Below are positions 1-7,911 of a stretch of 64,000 bases of DNA, piece after piece. Below the pieces are notes generated by a model. It did not search any database, was not told the DNA's origin, and saw nothing but the letters and a program-made list of their open reading frames with translations. The translations under genes and the position numbers were made by a program. This stretch comes from an uncultured Actinomycetes bacterium (lineage in GTDB: Bacteria > Actinomycetota > Acidimicrobiia > Acidimicrobiales > RAAP-2): positions 1 through 64,000 of the forward strand of contig CAIQGE010000009.1 in NCBI GenBank assembly GCA_903871335.1, read 5' to 3'. The first letter of the stretch is position 1; every line of letters starts with the position of its first letter.

Positions 1-1
1 C

Positions 2-1117
2 GGTTGGGCACCTTTTGTCGCGGCGACGCCCGTGCGCCCGGTGTCGCCGCTCGGCACCAATGGTCTCTCCAACGGCATAGTGGACGTTGTCGTCAACACA
101 ATCAACGGCACATTCAGCGTTAATGGCATCGAGGGCTTCGGACTGCTTGTCGACGAAGGGGACCTCGGAGACTCGTATAACTATTCGCCACCAGCGCAGG
201 ATCGTCGCATCGATACTCCAACATCCGTCGAGGTACTCGTCGTCGAAAGTGGCCCCGTACGAGGTCAGATCGTGATTGCCTCCACGTACTCGTGGCCGAC
301 CCATATTGATGGTTTTACGCAACAACGAACGGGCGAGACGACGGTCGTCATCACGACCATCGTGGAAGTGCGCGCGGATGATGCCGCCGTGCGCGTCGAA
401 ACGAGTCTCACCAACCCCGCGCGCGATCATCGTCTTCGCGTCCATCTTCCTCTCCCGACGCCCGACACCACGTCATCGGCGGAGTGCGCATTCACGGTCG
501 TTGAGCGCGGTCTCACCGCTGAAGGCCGGGCTGAGGAGTTCGGACTTCCCACGTTCCCCTCACGTCGCTTTGTCCAAGCCGGTGGCCTCACGGTGGCCCA
601 TGAAGGCTTGCACGAGTTCGAGCTGATCGATATTGATGGCGACGGAGCACACGCGTTGGCACTCACGCTGTTGCGCTCGACCGGGATGCTGTCACGACTC
701 GGCATGGCGTATCGGCCACTGCCCGCCGGACCGCTGACCCCCGTGGAGGGTCTCCAGTTGGTGGGCAAGCCGCTAACGCTGCGATACGCCTTCACATTGG
801 CCGACAACGACGGGTACACCCTCGCCGATGACGTCCTTGTTCCTCTCGAAGCGATCGGGGCTCCTGGTGGCGGCACTCGTTCATCTACGGGATCGTCGCT
901 CGACATTCGAGGTGTGCAGGTGTCGTCGGTTCGTCGCGTCGAAGGAGTCCTCGAAGTGCGCGTGTACAACCCGACAAATAACGAGGCGCGAGTCGAGATT
1001 CCCGGTCGTCGTGGTTGGACGGTCGACCTACGCGGACGCGGGCTCGATTTCTTCGAAGGCGAATTCACGCTCCGCCCGCACGGCATCGCCACGTTCCGCC
1101 TCCACGACGAAGGATGA
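2..1117 (+). CDS. Alpha-mannosidase-like GH38 protein, C-terminal part
   Basis: The reading frame is open from the window edge, so the gene starts outside and its catalytic domain is missing. The visible 371 residues match the beta-rich C-terminal part of family 38 glycosidases (alpha-mannosidases and mannosylglycerate hydrolases): the stretch GLSNGIVDVVVN near the start and DEGDLGDSYNYSPP at about residues 50-63 are typical of this family. These enzymes remove alpha-mannosyl residues from glycans or from mannosylglycerate; the substrate cannot be told here. The stop codon overlaps the ATG of the next gene (ATGA), so the two are translationally coupled. Family call is fairly sure, specificity unknown. 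Confidence 0.75.
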   Translation, partial: GWAPFVAATPVRPVSPLGTNGLSNGIVDVVVNTINGTFSVNGIEGFGLLVDEGDLGDSYNYSPPAQDRRIDTPTSVEVLVVESGPVRGQIVIASTYSWPTHIDGFTQQRTGETTVVITTIVEVRADDAAVRVETSLTNPARDHRLRVHLPLPTPDTTSSAECAFTVVERGLTAEGRAEEFGLPTFPSRRFVQAGGLTVAHEGLHEFELIDIDGDGAHALALTLLRSTGMLSRLGMAYRPLPAGPLTPVEGLQLVGKPLTLRYAFTLADNDGYTLADDVLVPLEAIGAPGGGTRSSTGSSLDIRGVQVSSVRRVEGVLEVRVYNPTNNEARVEIPGRRGWTVDLRGRGLDFFEGEFTLRPHGIATFRLHDEG

Positions 1118-1668
1118 ACAATGGACGCCACGCCGTCCTGGTTCCGCTGAAGAGTTTTGGCGAAGCGAAGTCACGACTCCGTTCGTCTCCCACGGTCGCA
1201 TCGGTGGACGAACTTGTTCGCGAATTGGCCCGTGGTGTCATTGCGGCTTGCTCTCCGAGAAGAGTCATCGTCGTGAGCGACAATGCGGAAGTCGCCACGT
1301 TCGCGCTTGCCGAAGGGGCGGCATACTTCCACAGTCCACCAGGGCTCAATGCCGCTGTGCAAGCGGCCTACGACGACCTCACGGCTGACGTCGATGGCGT
1401 AATCGTGGTGCACGGTGATCTTTTACGTCCCCGTGGTTTAGGTACCAATGTCTTTCTGCCCGGTGTCACCGTGGTCACGGACCGACACGGCACGGGCACC
1501 AACGTTCTTGCCGTGCCGACCGGAGCTCGCTACCGATTTCAGTTCGGGGCGAATTCGGCACAGCTCCACGAGAACGAGGCTCATCGCCTCCGCCTGCCCG
1601 TCGTCGTGGAACGTCAGAGTCCCTGGGGATTTGACGTCGACGAACCCGGAGATCTCGTTGTCGATTAG
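1114..1668 (+). CDS. cofC: 2-phospho-L-lactate/phosphoenolpyruvate guanylyltransferase CofC/FbiD
   Basis: This 184-residue protein should transfer GMP from GTP to phospholactate or phosphoenolpyruvate, an early step of coenzyme F420 synthesis. The N-terminus [13 protein letters not shown] (residues 10-22) is the nucleotide-binding start of the family, and [12 protein letters not shown] (about 121-132) is its second signature. The frame can be extended upstream to 1015, but that part is Arg-rich out-of-frame sequence of the preceding gene; ATG 1114 begins with the family N-terminus and overlaps the upstream stop as ATGA. No other F420 genes are in the window. Its coupling to a glycosidase is unexplained. 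The gene ends just before a strong hairpin terminator. Confidence 0.9.
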   Translation: MNNGRHAVLVPLKSFGEAKSRLRSSPTVASVDELVRELARGVIAACSPRRVIVVSDNAEVATFALAEGAAYFHSPPGLNAAVQAAYDDLTADVDGVIVVHGDLLRPRGLGTNVFLPGVTVVTDRHGTGTNVLAVPTGARYRFQFGANSAQLHENEAHRLRLPVVVERQSPWGFDVDEPGDLVVD

Positions 1669-1673
1669 ACAGC

Positions 1674-1703
1674 GAAGTGGGGGGCCTTACGGCCCCCCAC
1701 TTC
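1674..1703. terminator. Bidirectional hairpin terminator between convergent genes
   Basis: A perfect 13-bp inverted repeat (1674-1686 and 1691-1703, arm GAAGTGGGGGGCC) encloses the 4-nt loop TTAC. It lies between cofC on the plus strand and the lysine-rich gene on the minus strand and can serve both. There is no U-tract on either side, as is common in high-GC actinobacteria. Confidence 0.85.
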
Positions 1704-1729
1704 AACGTTCCCCGAAGGGACACGCCTGA

Positions 1730-2029
1730 CTACTTGCGCTTGGCCGGAGCCTTCTTCGCAACCTTCTTGGCGGCAGTCTTCTTGGCCGGGGCCTTCTTGG
1801 CCGGGGCCTTCTTGGCCGGAGCCTTCTTGACAGCCTTCTTCACCGTCTTCTTGGCGGTCTTCTTTGCCGGAGCCTTCTTGGCCGGGGCCTTCTTGACAGC
1901 CTTCTTGACAGCCTTCTTGGCGGTCTTCTTCGCCGGGGCCTTCTTGGCCGGGGCCTTCTTGACAGCCTTCTTTACAGCCTTCTTGGCCGGAGCCTTCTTG
2001 GCCGGGGCCTTCTTCGCGGCAGTAGCCAC
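1730..2029 (-). CDS. Histone H1-like Lys/Ala/Pro-rich DNA-binding protein
   Basis: The 99-residue product is almost entirely built from KKAPA and KKAVKKA units, ending in AKRK. Such tails occur in histone H1-like proteins, AlgP and the C-terminal tail of mycobacterial HupB, where they bind DNA nonspecifically and compact it. Here the tail stands alone with no HU fold. The start is GTG at 2029, preceded by an exceptionally good ribosome site, AAGGAGGGAAA. The coding DNA is a 15-bp-scale tandem repeat, so length may vary between strains. A role in nucleoid organisation is inference from composition. Confidence 0.8.
   Translation of the reverse strand: MATAAKKAPAKKAPAKKAVKKAVKKAPAKKAPAKKTAKKAVKKAVKKAPAKKAPAKKTAKKTVKKAVKKAPAKKAPAKKAPAKKTAAKKVAKKAPAKRK
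1746..2018 (-). repeat. Degenerate tandem repeat coding for KKAPA units
   Basis: On the plus strand the blocks GCCTTCTTGGCCGGG/A and GCCTTCTTGACA recur about sixteen times with few changes, all in the same frame. The near-identity at DNA level, including synonymous positions, suggests recent expansion by slippage or unequal recombination. Confidence 0.8.
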
Positions 2030-2325
2030 TTTCCCTCCTTGGGACTCAACGTTGAATCAATTCGGGACCTAGAAAACACCACCGTGATGTTTTCAGTACA
2101 GCGGTACCCATTGACGCATCATGAACTCGATCGTGAACGACCCAGCCACCCGGCTGTGTCACTTCCGAACGCAGTGCACGGCACGATCAAGTTTCGGCTT
2201 TCATCACATGACTCGCGAACGAAGACATCAATAAAAAGTGATCCGAACTTTCACGTACAACGAAAAGTTCACTCTCTTTTGGAACCAATGTCAAGCATTT
2301 CGATAAACGACGGTTGTGGCGAAGT
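2030..2325. other. AT-richer intergenic region with a dyad
   Basis: About 296 bases separate the divergent lysine-rich gene and the TraG-like gene. The region is visibly less GC-rich than its surroundings, mainly at 2160-2325. It holds a dyad with 7-bp arms, GAACTTT (2245-2251) and AAAGTTC (2264-2270), 12 nt apart, a possible operator. Short open frames here have no ribosome site and no family resemblance. I see no oriT-like nick site. Confidence 0.45.
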
Positions 2326-3636
2326 ATGAATGACGACGACATTTATCTCGGAGCAACTCGTCACGGGGTGGCGCGCGCATCATCGCAACGATCTGTTCTC
2401 GCGCTTGGACCGTCGCGTAGTGGCAAGACGTCGTCCCTCATCATCCCCAATCTCTTGACGACGTCTCGTTCGGTCATTGCAACGTCGACCAAGGACGATG
2501 TAGTTCGCGCCCTAGCGTCATCGCGCCGCGATTGTGCAACGTTGCTGTTTGACCCGAGCGGCGTTGTCGACACTCCTCCGGGCGTACGACGTGTTGGATA
2601 CTCCCCGATTGCGTCATCGCGCACGTGGGACGGAGCAGTTCTCTCCGCGCGCAGTTTGGTCTCCTCCACTCGACGCGTTCTCGACGAAAGGGGCGACGAC
2701 CATTGGACCGAACGAGCAAACGCACTGGTTGCTCCCCTCCTCCACGCCGCTGCGCTGGACGACCGATCAATTGGTGAAGTGGCTTCGGCGGTGGATCGTC
2801 GCGATGCCGCGCGGCCCCTCTCCCTCCTCAGCGAACGATACGGCGAGCATCATCCTGCGGTGTCGCTTCTCACGGGAATTCTCGCGACCGACGAGCGCGA
2901 GCGGTCGGGAATTTGGTCCACGGCGTCGGGCCTCTTCGCGGGCATGCGCACCGAAGGTGCGCGGCAGGCCAGTCGCGAAGCGCCACTCGACATTCCCGCG
3001 TTTCTCGCAGGCGGTCATCACTTACACATCGTCGCGCCCAGTCGACACCAAAACGTGACCACGCCCTTGGTCGTGGGTCTCATCGAAGAAATTGTGGAGA
3101 CGACGTACCAGCGTCACACGCGAGGGGCGCAGGTACTCCTCGCCCTTGATGAAGTGGCCAACGTGGCACCATTGCCGCGGCTGGCGAGCATCGTGTCGGA
3201 AGGTGGTGGCCAAGGTGTCGTGACGTTGGCGTGCTTGCAAGACCTCTCGCAGGCGCGCACGAGGTGGGGCGTGGCCGCCGACGGTTTTCTTTCCCTATTT
3301 CCCACCACTGTCGTGTTTCCCGGTATCGCCGACCGACGAACACTGGAATTGCTCGCCACCCTTGGCGGCGACGTCAACGTGCCGAGCATCACCGACCAGC
3401 GCGATGCTCGCGGTCGGCGTCAGGGGCTGTCATCCTCGTGGCGAGAACAACCGAGAGCGACCGCATCGGACATTGCCCGCGGCCGGCCGGGATTTGCCAT
3501 GGGTCTTGACGAACACAAATCGTTGCGGTGGATTGCTCTCACCCCCGCCCACACGGACCCTCGCTTTCGTACCTACCAAGAGCGTTCACGGACGGTGTCA
3601 TCGCGCGACCGCGCGAGTACCTCTCGTGAGCGCTGA
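2326..3636 (+). CDS. TraG/VirD4-like coupling ATPase lacking membrane segments
   Basis: The 436-residue protein resembles the ATPase domain of type IV coupling proteins, which pump relaxase-bound DNA into a secretion channel. Walker A is GPSRSGKTS with K34; Walker B is [11 protein letters not shown] with D275/E276, followed by the TraM-recognition block of TraG/TraD ([20 protein letters not shown] and a downstream [10 protein letters not shown]). Normal family members begin with two transmembrane helices; this one starts only 27 residues before Walker A and is predicted soluble. ATG 2326 is chosen over an upstream TTG. It overlaps the convergent relaxase gene by 64 bp. No type IV secretion genes are nearby, so function as a true coupling protein is uncertain. 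Confidence 0.85.
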   Translation: MNDDDIYLGATRHGVARASSQRSVLALGPSRSGKTSSLIIPNLLTTSRSVIATSTKDDVVRALASSRRDCATLLFDPSGVVDTPPGVRRVGYSPIASSRTWDGAVLSARSLVSSTRRVLDERGDDHWTERANALVAPLLHAAALDDRSIGEVASAVDRRDAARPLSLLSERYGEHHPAVSLLTGILATDERERSGIWSTASGLFAGMRTEGARQASREAPLDIPAFLAGGHHLHIVAPSRHQNVTTPLVVGLIEEIVETTYQRHTRGAQVLLALDEVANVAPLPRLASIVSEGGGQGVVTLACLQDLSQARTRWGVAADGFLSLFPTTVVFPGIADRRTLELLATLGGDVNVPSITDQRDARGRRQGLSSSWREQPRATASDIARGRPGFAMGLDEHKSLRWIALTPAHTDPRFRTYQERSRTVSSRDRASTSRER

Positions 3637-4643
3637 AGATCGGGTCGCAGCGCGCGAGGTCCGGTGCGTTCCACGGCACGAATCGATCGAGCGCGCGCCA
3701 GTGAAATCCACTCGTGATCGCGTGGTCGACTCCCTCGGAGTTCTGGGTAGTGATGATCCAGCGACGCCTCGAGATCGGGCAACGTTGACCCGAACGTAGC
3801 GGCATCCATCCACGCACGAACCAGGTCGTGTCGATAGACACGGCCGTGACCGTCGAGAGCGGACCGAAACGCATGTTCGTGAAGGTGATCATCCGAACGA
3901 ACCGGCGGCAGCAACTGTGGCGCTTCCTCGTAGCGCTCGAGGTCACGCTGCCACTGGCCGTGGGCTTCTGCGCGGGTCCACATCTTCTTGGGGTCACGAT
4001 CGGCGTTGTGCCCGCTCCAGAGCGCGCGGAGTCCCTCGTCAACGCCTTCGACGTACTCGATGCCATTGAAGCTGCGCCACGATCGACGTCCCGTTTCCGT
4101 GCGGATACTCGCTCGCAGGACGCCGCGGTACACGGAATCTGCAGCGGCGACGTGGTCGTACAAGGTTCGCGCATCGAGCGACCGGTCGTAATCGCGAGCA
4201 CGCGCAGCAAGGAGAACGTGATCGTGGAGATGCGGGTCACCCAGACGATTGATGCCGTGCGTAAAGCCGGCGACGTCACCGACGGATGTTGGTAGCAACT
4301 CAGTGTCGCCGAGAATGGTTCGCCGAACCCGAGCCGCGTACGTATCGAGGTACGTCAGCGTCGCGTCAACCGCGAGACGATGCGCGCGAACGACACCCCG
4401 CTGCTCCTCCGGGGTTCCCACTGCCAGCAAGCACGACGCCGGTCGCGGGGCGGCGACAATGACGTCGTAGCCCAACAAGGTCCCGCGCGAGCTCCCACGG
4501 AGAATGTCGTCGGCCCGCCGTGCGTCGCCCTCGGCGCGCCACCACCACATCGCCTCGCCGTCTCGGACACCTTCGATTTCTCGCGCTGGATCGTCCGTGA
4601 GATACGAAACATCGTTGGAACGACGCGGCAGAATCCGAATCAT
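3573..4643 (-). CDS. Short MobF/TrwC-type relaxase domain protein
   Basis: The 356-residue protein matches the relaxase domain of MobF conjugation proteins, which nick and covalently hold single-stranded DNA. GYDVIVAAPRPAS (58-70) corresponds to the family block GYDLTFSAPKSVS. Three histidines H129, H140 and H142 (FTHGINRLGDPHLHDH) have the 11 and 2 residue spacing of the metal site of TrwC. Y14 in SYLTDD is a candidate catalytic tyrosine. The helicase half of TrwC/TraI is absent. The ATG at 4643 has GGAGGG upstream; a TTG at 4664 is the alternative. It lies 27 nt after the PafBC-like gene and is probably cotranscribed with it. Active or domesticated is open. Confidence 0.8.
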   Translation of the reverse strand: MIRILPRRSNDVSYLTDDPAREIEGVRDGEAMWWWRAEGDARRADDILRGSSRGTLLGYDVIVAAPRPASCLLAVGTPEEQRGVVRAHRLAVDATLTYLDTYAARVRRTILGDTELLPTSVGDVAGFTHGINRLGDPHLHDHVLLAARARDYDRSLDARTLYDHVAAADSVYRGVLRASIRTETGRRSWRSFNGIEYVEGVDEGLRALWSGHNADRDPKKMWTRAEAHGQWQRDLERYEEAPQLLPPVRSDDHLHEHAFRSALDGHGRVYRHDLVRAWMDAATFGSTLPDLEASLDHHYPELRGSRPRDHEWISLARARSIRAVERTGPRALRPDLQRSREVLARSRDDTVRERSW

Positions 4644-4670
4644 GCGCCCTCCATGAGGACGCAACGGTCG

Positions 4671-6611
4671 CTACAGGAGTTCGATCATTCTGCGAGCCAG
4701 GGATCGACCGGCCTTTTCGCGACCCGCGGACAAAACGGCCGCTGCGGGTCCAGCCTCGACCATGAGCTGCTCTAGGAATCTGTCGTCACGGACACGAAAA
4801 CGTACAACTTCGTCAGTGCCGGTAAACGGAGCCCATTGAGAAGTAGGCAGCGGCTCAAAGAGCCACCGAAGAGATGGGTCTAAAGAGACCGTCACGTCGT
4901 AACCCTCCTCCCCAGGCTGATCCGCCCAATCAATGACCGGATCGGCACTTCTTTCGTTGGTCACCGGCGACGCGGCGTGGATGACGACGATCCGGTCAAC
5001 CCGGAATGTCAGCCACTGCTCGCGTGTTGCGCACCACGCTCGGAAATACCACCGCCCATTTCGCGACGCCATCGCTCGAGGCTCAACCCAGCGCGTCGTG
5101 ACCTCGTCACGAGCGGCTGACCAATAGTCGATCTTCACTTGTTCGTGATGATCAATGGCGTCTCGAATTTTCGACAAGAAGGCTGGCTCGACGTCTGCCA
5201 CTCGCACATTGGCGTGAACGACATTCTCGATCTTGGCGACCAGTCCCTCGAGAACTCGACCGGGATATACCCGAGAGGCTTCCTTGAGCGCGACCAACAA
5301 TTCGAACGTGTCGCGCCAGGTCAGCGGCGACAATTGTTGACCGTCGTCGTAACTCGCCGATCGCACGTAGAGAGGATCGACCGGCTCGTCATCATCGAGA
5401 TCGTCACCGGGCTCGATGTGCACGAGGTAGTCGGTCGTGTCCCTCAGATACTGCAACGCCATCAACCGACTCATGATTGAACGAACAAGCGCGAGGTCAA
5501 GATCACACTTGGCGGCCAAGACGCTCGCCCGCACCGCCGTGGGTTCTTCGTACACGGCGGCAATGAGTTGGAGCGTTTGGGTCAAAATGTCCGCGCGCGC
5601 AGGAGCCAGTTCGGCAAAGTCACTCGACCCGTTCGGTGCCTTGCGCGTGCCGACACCTTTCAACCACGTGACGACGTCGTCGCGGAGAGATTTGGGTCGC
5701 AGCTCGCGTACATTCGGACCAAAGGACAACAGGGCCCGACGAGCAGCCGAAGAATCAACGAAGGAGATGCGCACTTCGACGGTCGTGTCGTCTCGAGGTG
5801 CGATCTCCGCGTCGAAGTCGGCCGACAGCACGGTGGCGAATTCACGACTCGTCAAGAATCGCGCTTCCACCCCATCACGCTCATGGACCGAGCGAGGTTC
5901 CCAGGTTCGTGCTTGTTCGCGTAAAGCATCGGTGACGTCGAAAACGTCACGAGTTACGACGGGTGTCGATTCGATTCGCGAAACTCGAAAACCCTTCATG
6001 GTTTCGGTCGCTAACTCGACTCCGACGACATACGGGGCTCCGCGCCACAGCGTGATGCCCAGGGCCGCGATCTCGCGGAGACGCACTTTGTCATTGTCCT
6101 TGCGATACTGAAAACGCACGACTCGTTGCGTGGCGATGGCGCGAGTCAAAGGTAGGAGGGTTGGCGAAAACACCACGCCCCCGGTCGCTGGTCCGTCCAC
6201 GAAAAGCCTCGCAACGCCTGACGTGCCGATGCCGAGCAACGAGACCGCCCACGAGACCAGCGCTCGTTCGTCGTCGGTGAGACCGAGGGGTGGGGCAAAC
6301 ACTGACGCGGGATCAATTTCGTACGCGTCCACGCCATCGAGTGTTTTCACTGTCGTGATGTCGAAGCCGAGATCGCGAATGGCCGCCTTGTCTCGTTCAA
6401 ACTTCTGGCGGGTGGCGTTGTCGTTGCCGTCGTACGCGCGCTTGCGTCGCGGGATTTTGCCCGTGGAACTGAGGTCGTCGATCATGAGCCGAGCCACGAT
6501 TTCGTCCTGCGTGATGGGCTGACCGGTCGTCTTCGCGTGCACCAGAGTCCAAAACAGCGCAATCTTTCGTTCGCGACTCTCCTCCGTTGCTGCCCTTAGG
6601 ACCTGCGCCAC
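4671..6611 (-). CDS. Fused PafB-PafC-like WYL-domain transcription regulator
   Basis: The 646-residue protein is two regulators in one chain: an N-terminal HTH with WYL domain (about 150-330, RVVRFQYRKDNDK) and a second HTH-like part with WYL domain (about 455-646, VKIDYWSAARDEVTTRWVEP). PafB and PafC are usually adjacent and sometimes fused in actinobacteria; the pair activates the LexA-independent DNA-damage response. The GTG start at 6611 has AAGGAG six bases upstream. The usual Pup-proteasome and tatA/tatC neighbours are not next to it; instead a relaxase gene follows at 27 nt. PafBC identity is likely but other double-WYL regulators exist. Confidence 0.8.
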   Translation of the reverse strand: MAQVLRAATEESRERKIALFWTLVHAKTTGQPITQDEIVARLMIDDLSSTGKIPRRKRAYDGNDNATRQKFERDKAAIRDLGFDITTVKTLDGVDAYEIDPASVFAPPLGLTDDERALVSWAVSLLGIGTSGVARLFVDGPATGGVVFSPTLLPLTRAIATQRVVRFQYRKDNDKVRLREIAALGITLWRGAPYVVGVELATETMKGFRVSRIESTPVVTRDVFDVTDALREQARTWEPRSVHERDGVEARFLTSREFATVLSADFDAEIAPRDDTTVEVRISFVDSSAARRALLSFGPNVRELRPKSLRDDVVTWLKGVGTRKAPNGSSDFAELAPARADILTQTLQLIAAVYEEPTAVRASVLAAKCDLDLALVRSIMSRLMALQYLRDTTDYLVHIEPGDDLDDDEPVDPLYVRSASYDDGQQLSPLTWRDTFELLVALKEASRVYPGRVLEGLVAKIENVVHANVRVADVEPAFLSKIRDAIDHHEQVKIDYWSAARDEVTTRWVEPRAMASRNGRWYFRAWCATREQWLTFRVDRIVVIHAASPVTNERSADPVIDWADQPGEEGYDVTVSLDPSLRWLFEPLPTSQWAPFTGTDEVVRFRVRDDRFLEQLMVEAGPAAAVLSAGREKAGRSLARRMIELL

Positions 6612-6705
6612 TCACGACTCCTTATTTCGTCTGACAGACCCCTGCAGACTACGCTGGCGACAGTTGAGCCGTCGGAGTACCAGCACCCCGAAGGGAACGC
6701 CCGTA

Positions 6706-7044
6706 ATGACCAATCGAATTCTCTATCAGGACCGCACCGCGGCGCTGATGGACGATGCTCTAGTCCTTCGTGGCTTCACGAAGATTCTGGGACGTCCGCG
6801 TCGCTTGGCCTTGTCACAAATCGTGGCGTTTCGTGTACGTGAGCGCAGCGACTTCCCGGATGAAGAGCTTCCGAGTTGGGGAAAAGACGACCGTGGCGTG
6901 TGGTACACGAGAGACCCGCGCCGATGGCGCCGCATGCAATCGATCGAGCTCATCTTGGATAACGGGGACCAGTTTGGTTTCTCACCCGCTCACCTGAATC
7001 GCTTTCGCGAATTGATGTCGCAGCTCAATATTCCGGAGCGCTGA
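6706..7044 (+). CDS. Small conserved-looking protein of unknown function
   Basis: The 112-residue product is not recognised with confidence. Alternating short hydrophobic and charged strands (ALMDDALVLRGFTKIL, ALSQIVAFRVRER, SIELILDNGDQFGF) and a final helix look like a small PH-like beta fold. ATG 6706 follows GAAGGGA at a 10-base distance; a TACGCT -10 box lies at 6650-6655. It has no signal peptide or membrane segment. It overlaps the convergent moaC by 20 bp. Function unknown. Confidence 0.7.
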   Translation: MTNRILYQDRTAALMDDALVLRGFTKILGRPRRLALSQIVAFRVRERSDFPDEELPSWGKDDRGVWYTRDPRRWRRMQSIELILDNGDQFGFSPAHLNRFRELMSQLNIPER

Positions 7045-7531
7045 GTTCCTCGCGTCGCCAGGTGCCCGAACGGCCACCGGACTTCTCCCACAGAGCGACG
7101 TTTTCAATGGTCATCGTCCGGTCGGACGACTTCACCATGTCGTAAATAGTCAGCGCCGCCACGGTCACGGCCGTGAGTGCTTCCATTTCGACTCCCGTTC
7201 GGTCCACGGTGTCCACGCTGGCTTCTACTTCAATGAACTCATCACCAATCGTGAAATTGATGTGCACGTTTCCCACCAGAACTTGGTGACTCATCGGGAG
7301 CAACAGCGCCGCGTTCTTTGCCGCCTGGATACCGGCCACGCGCGCGGTGGCGAGGACGTCTCCCTTATTAACGGTGTTCGCAGCCACCATGGCAGTCGTT
7401 TCTGGCTGCATATACACGCGTCCACGAGCGAGGGCGCGCCGGGGTCCGACTTCAGAGGCCCCGACGTCTCGAGGGAATGCACCCTCTCGCGGGGTCAGTC
7501 GCATTTGGTGGAAGTCGTCCACGAACCTCAT
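7025..7531 (-). CDS. moaC: Cyclic pyranopterin monophosphate synthase MoaC
   Basis: MoaC converts the MoaA product to cyclic pyranopterin monophosphate in molybdenum cofactor synthesis. The 168-residue length is typical. Signatures: KGDVLATARVAGIQAAK (56-72), LLPMSHQ with H82, the metal-site VEMEALTAV with E115/E117, and YDMVKS with D131 and K134, matching the catalytic Asp and Lys. Other moa genes are absent here; the MoeB-like protein at 31033-32199 is the only related gene in the window. Confidence 0.93.
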   Translation of the reverse strand: MRFVDDFHQMRLTPREGAFPRDVGASEVGPRRALARGRVYMQPETTAMVAANTVNKGDVLATARVAGIQAAKNAALLLPMSHQVLVGNVHINFTIGDEFIEVEASVDTVDRTGVEMEALTAVTVAALTIYDMVKSSDRTMTIENVALWEKSGGRSGTWRREELSAPEY

Positions 7532-7607
7532 GCTACTGAACGTGGTGCCCGAGGAGGCTACGAACGCCGGTACACTGCCACCCGTAGAACCAACGGGAGT
7601 TGTCTAG

Positions 7608-7910
7608 ATGCCGACCTACGAATACGAATGCACACAGTGTGCGCACCGCTTTGACGTTGTCCAAAAATTCACCGACGCCGCTTTGACCACCTGCGACGAC
7701 TGCGGCGGCGAATTGCGCAAGGTGTACTCGGCCGTGGGTGTCGTATTCAAAGGCAGCGGCTTCTATAAGACCGACTCGCGAGGGGCTTCTTCCGCCTCGA
7801 CGCCGTCGAGCACGAAGAACAGTGACAGCACGACGACATCGGATTCGTCGAGCTCAACTACTACTGCGGCACCCGCTGCCACGCCCGCGGCCGCAGCGAC
7901 GGATTCCTGA
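7608..7910 (+). CDS. FmdB-family zinc ribbon protein
   Basis: The first 45 residues are the FmdB regulatory-protein zinc ribbon: MPTYEYEC start with C8, C11, C29 and C32. The rest (about residues 60-100) is a low-complexity Ser/Thr/Ala tail. FmdB was named for a proposed role in formamidase regulation; the true role of this widespread family is not known. A ribosome site GGGAG lies eight bases before the ATG and a TACACT -10 at 7570-7575. Only one base separates its stop from that of tldE. Confidence 0.9.
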   Translation: MPTYEYECTQCAHRFDVVQKFTDAALTTCDDCGGELRKVYSAVGVVFKGSGFYKTDSRGASSASTPSSTKNSDSTTTSDSSSSTTTAAPAATPAAAATDS

Positions 7911-7911
7911 C

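Noticed and set aside
427-1131. Long open frame on the minus strand opposite the mannosidase gene
   Set aside because: Arg/Ser/Pro-rich composition typical of the antisense of a GC-rich gene, no ribosome site, no family match.
1746-2018. Tandem repeats considered as a CRISPR array
   Set aside because: The units are contiguous without spacers and translate into one KKAPA-repeat protein with a strong ribosome site.
2039-2329. Possible 96-codon gene in the AT-rich gap
   Set aside because: No ribosome site, no recognisable domain, and it runs into the TraG-like gene start.
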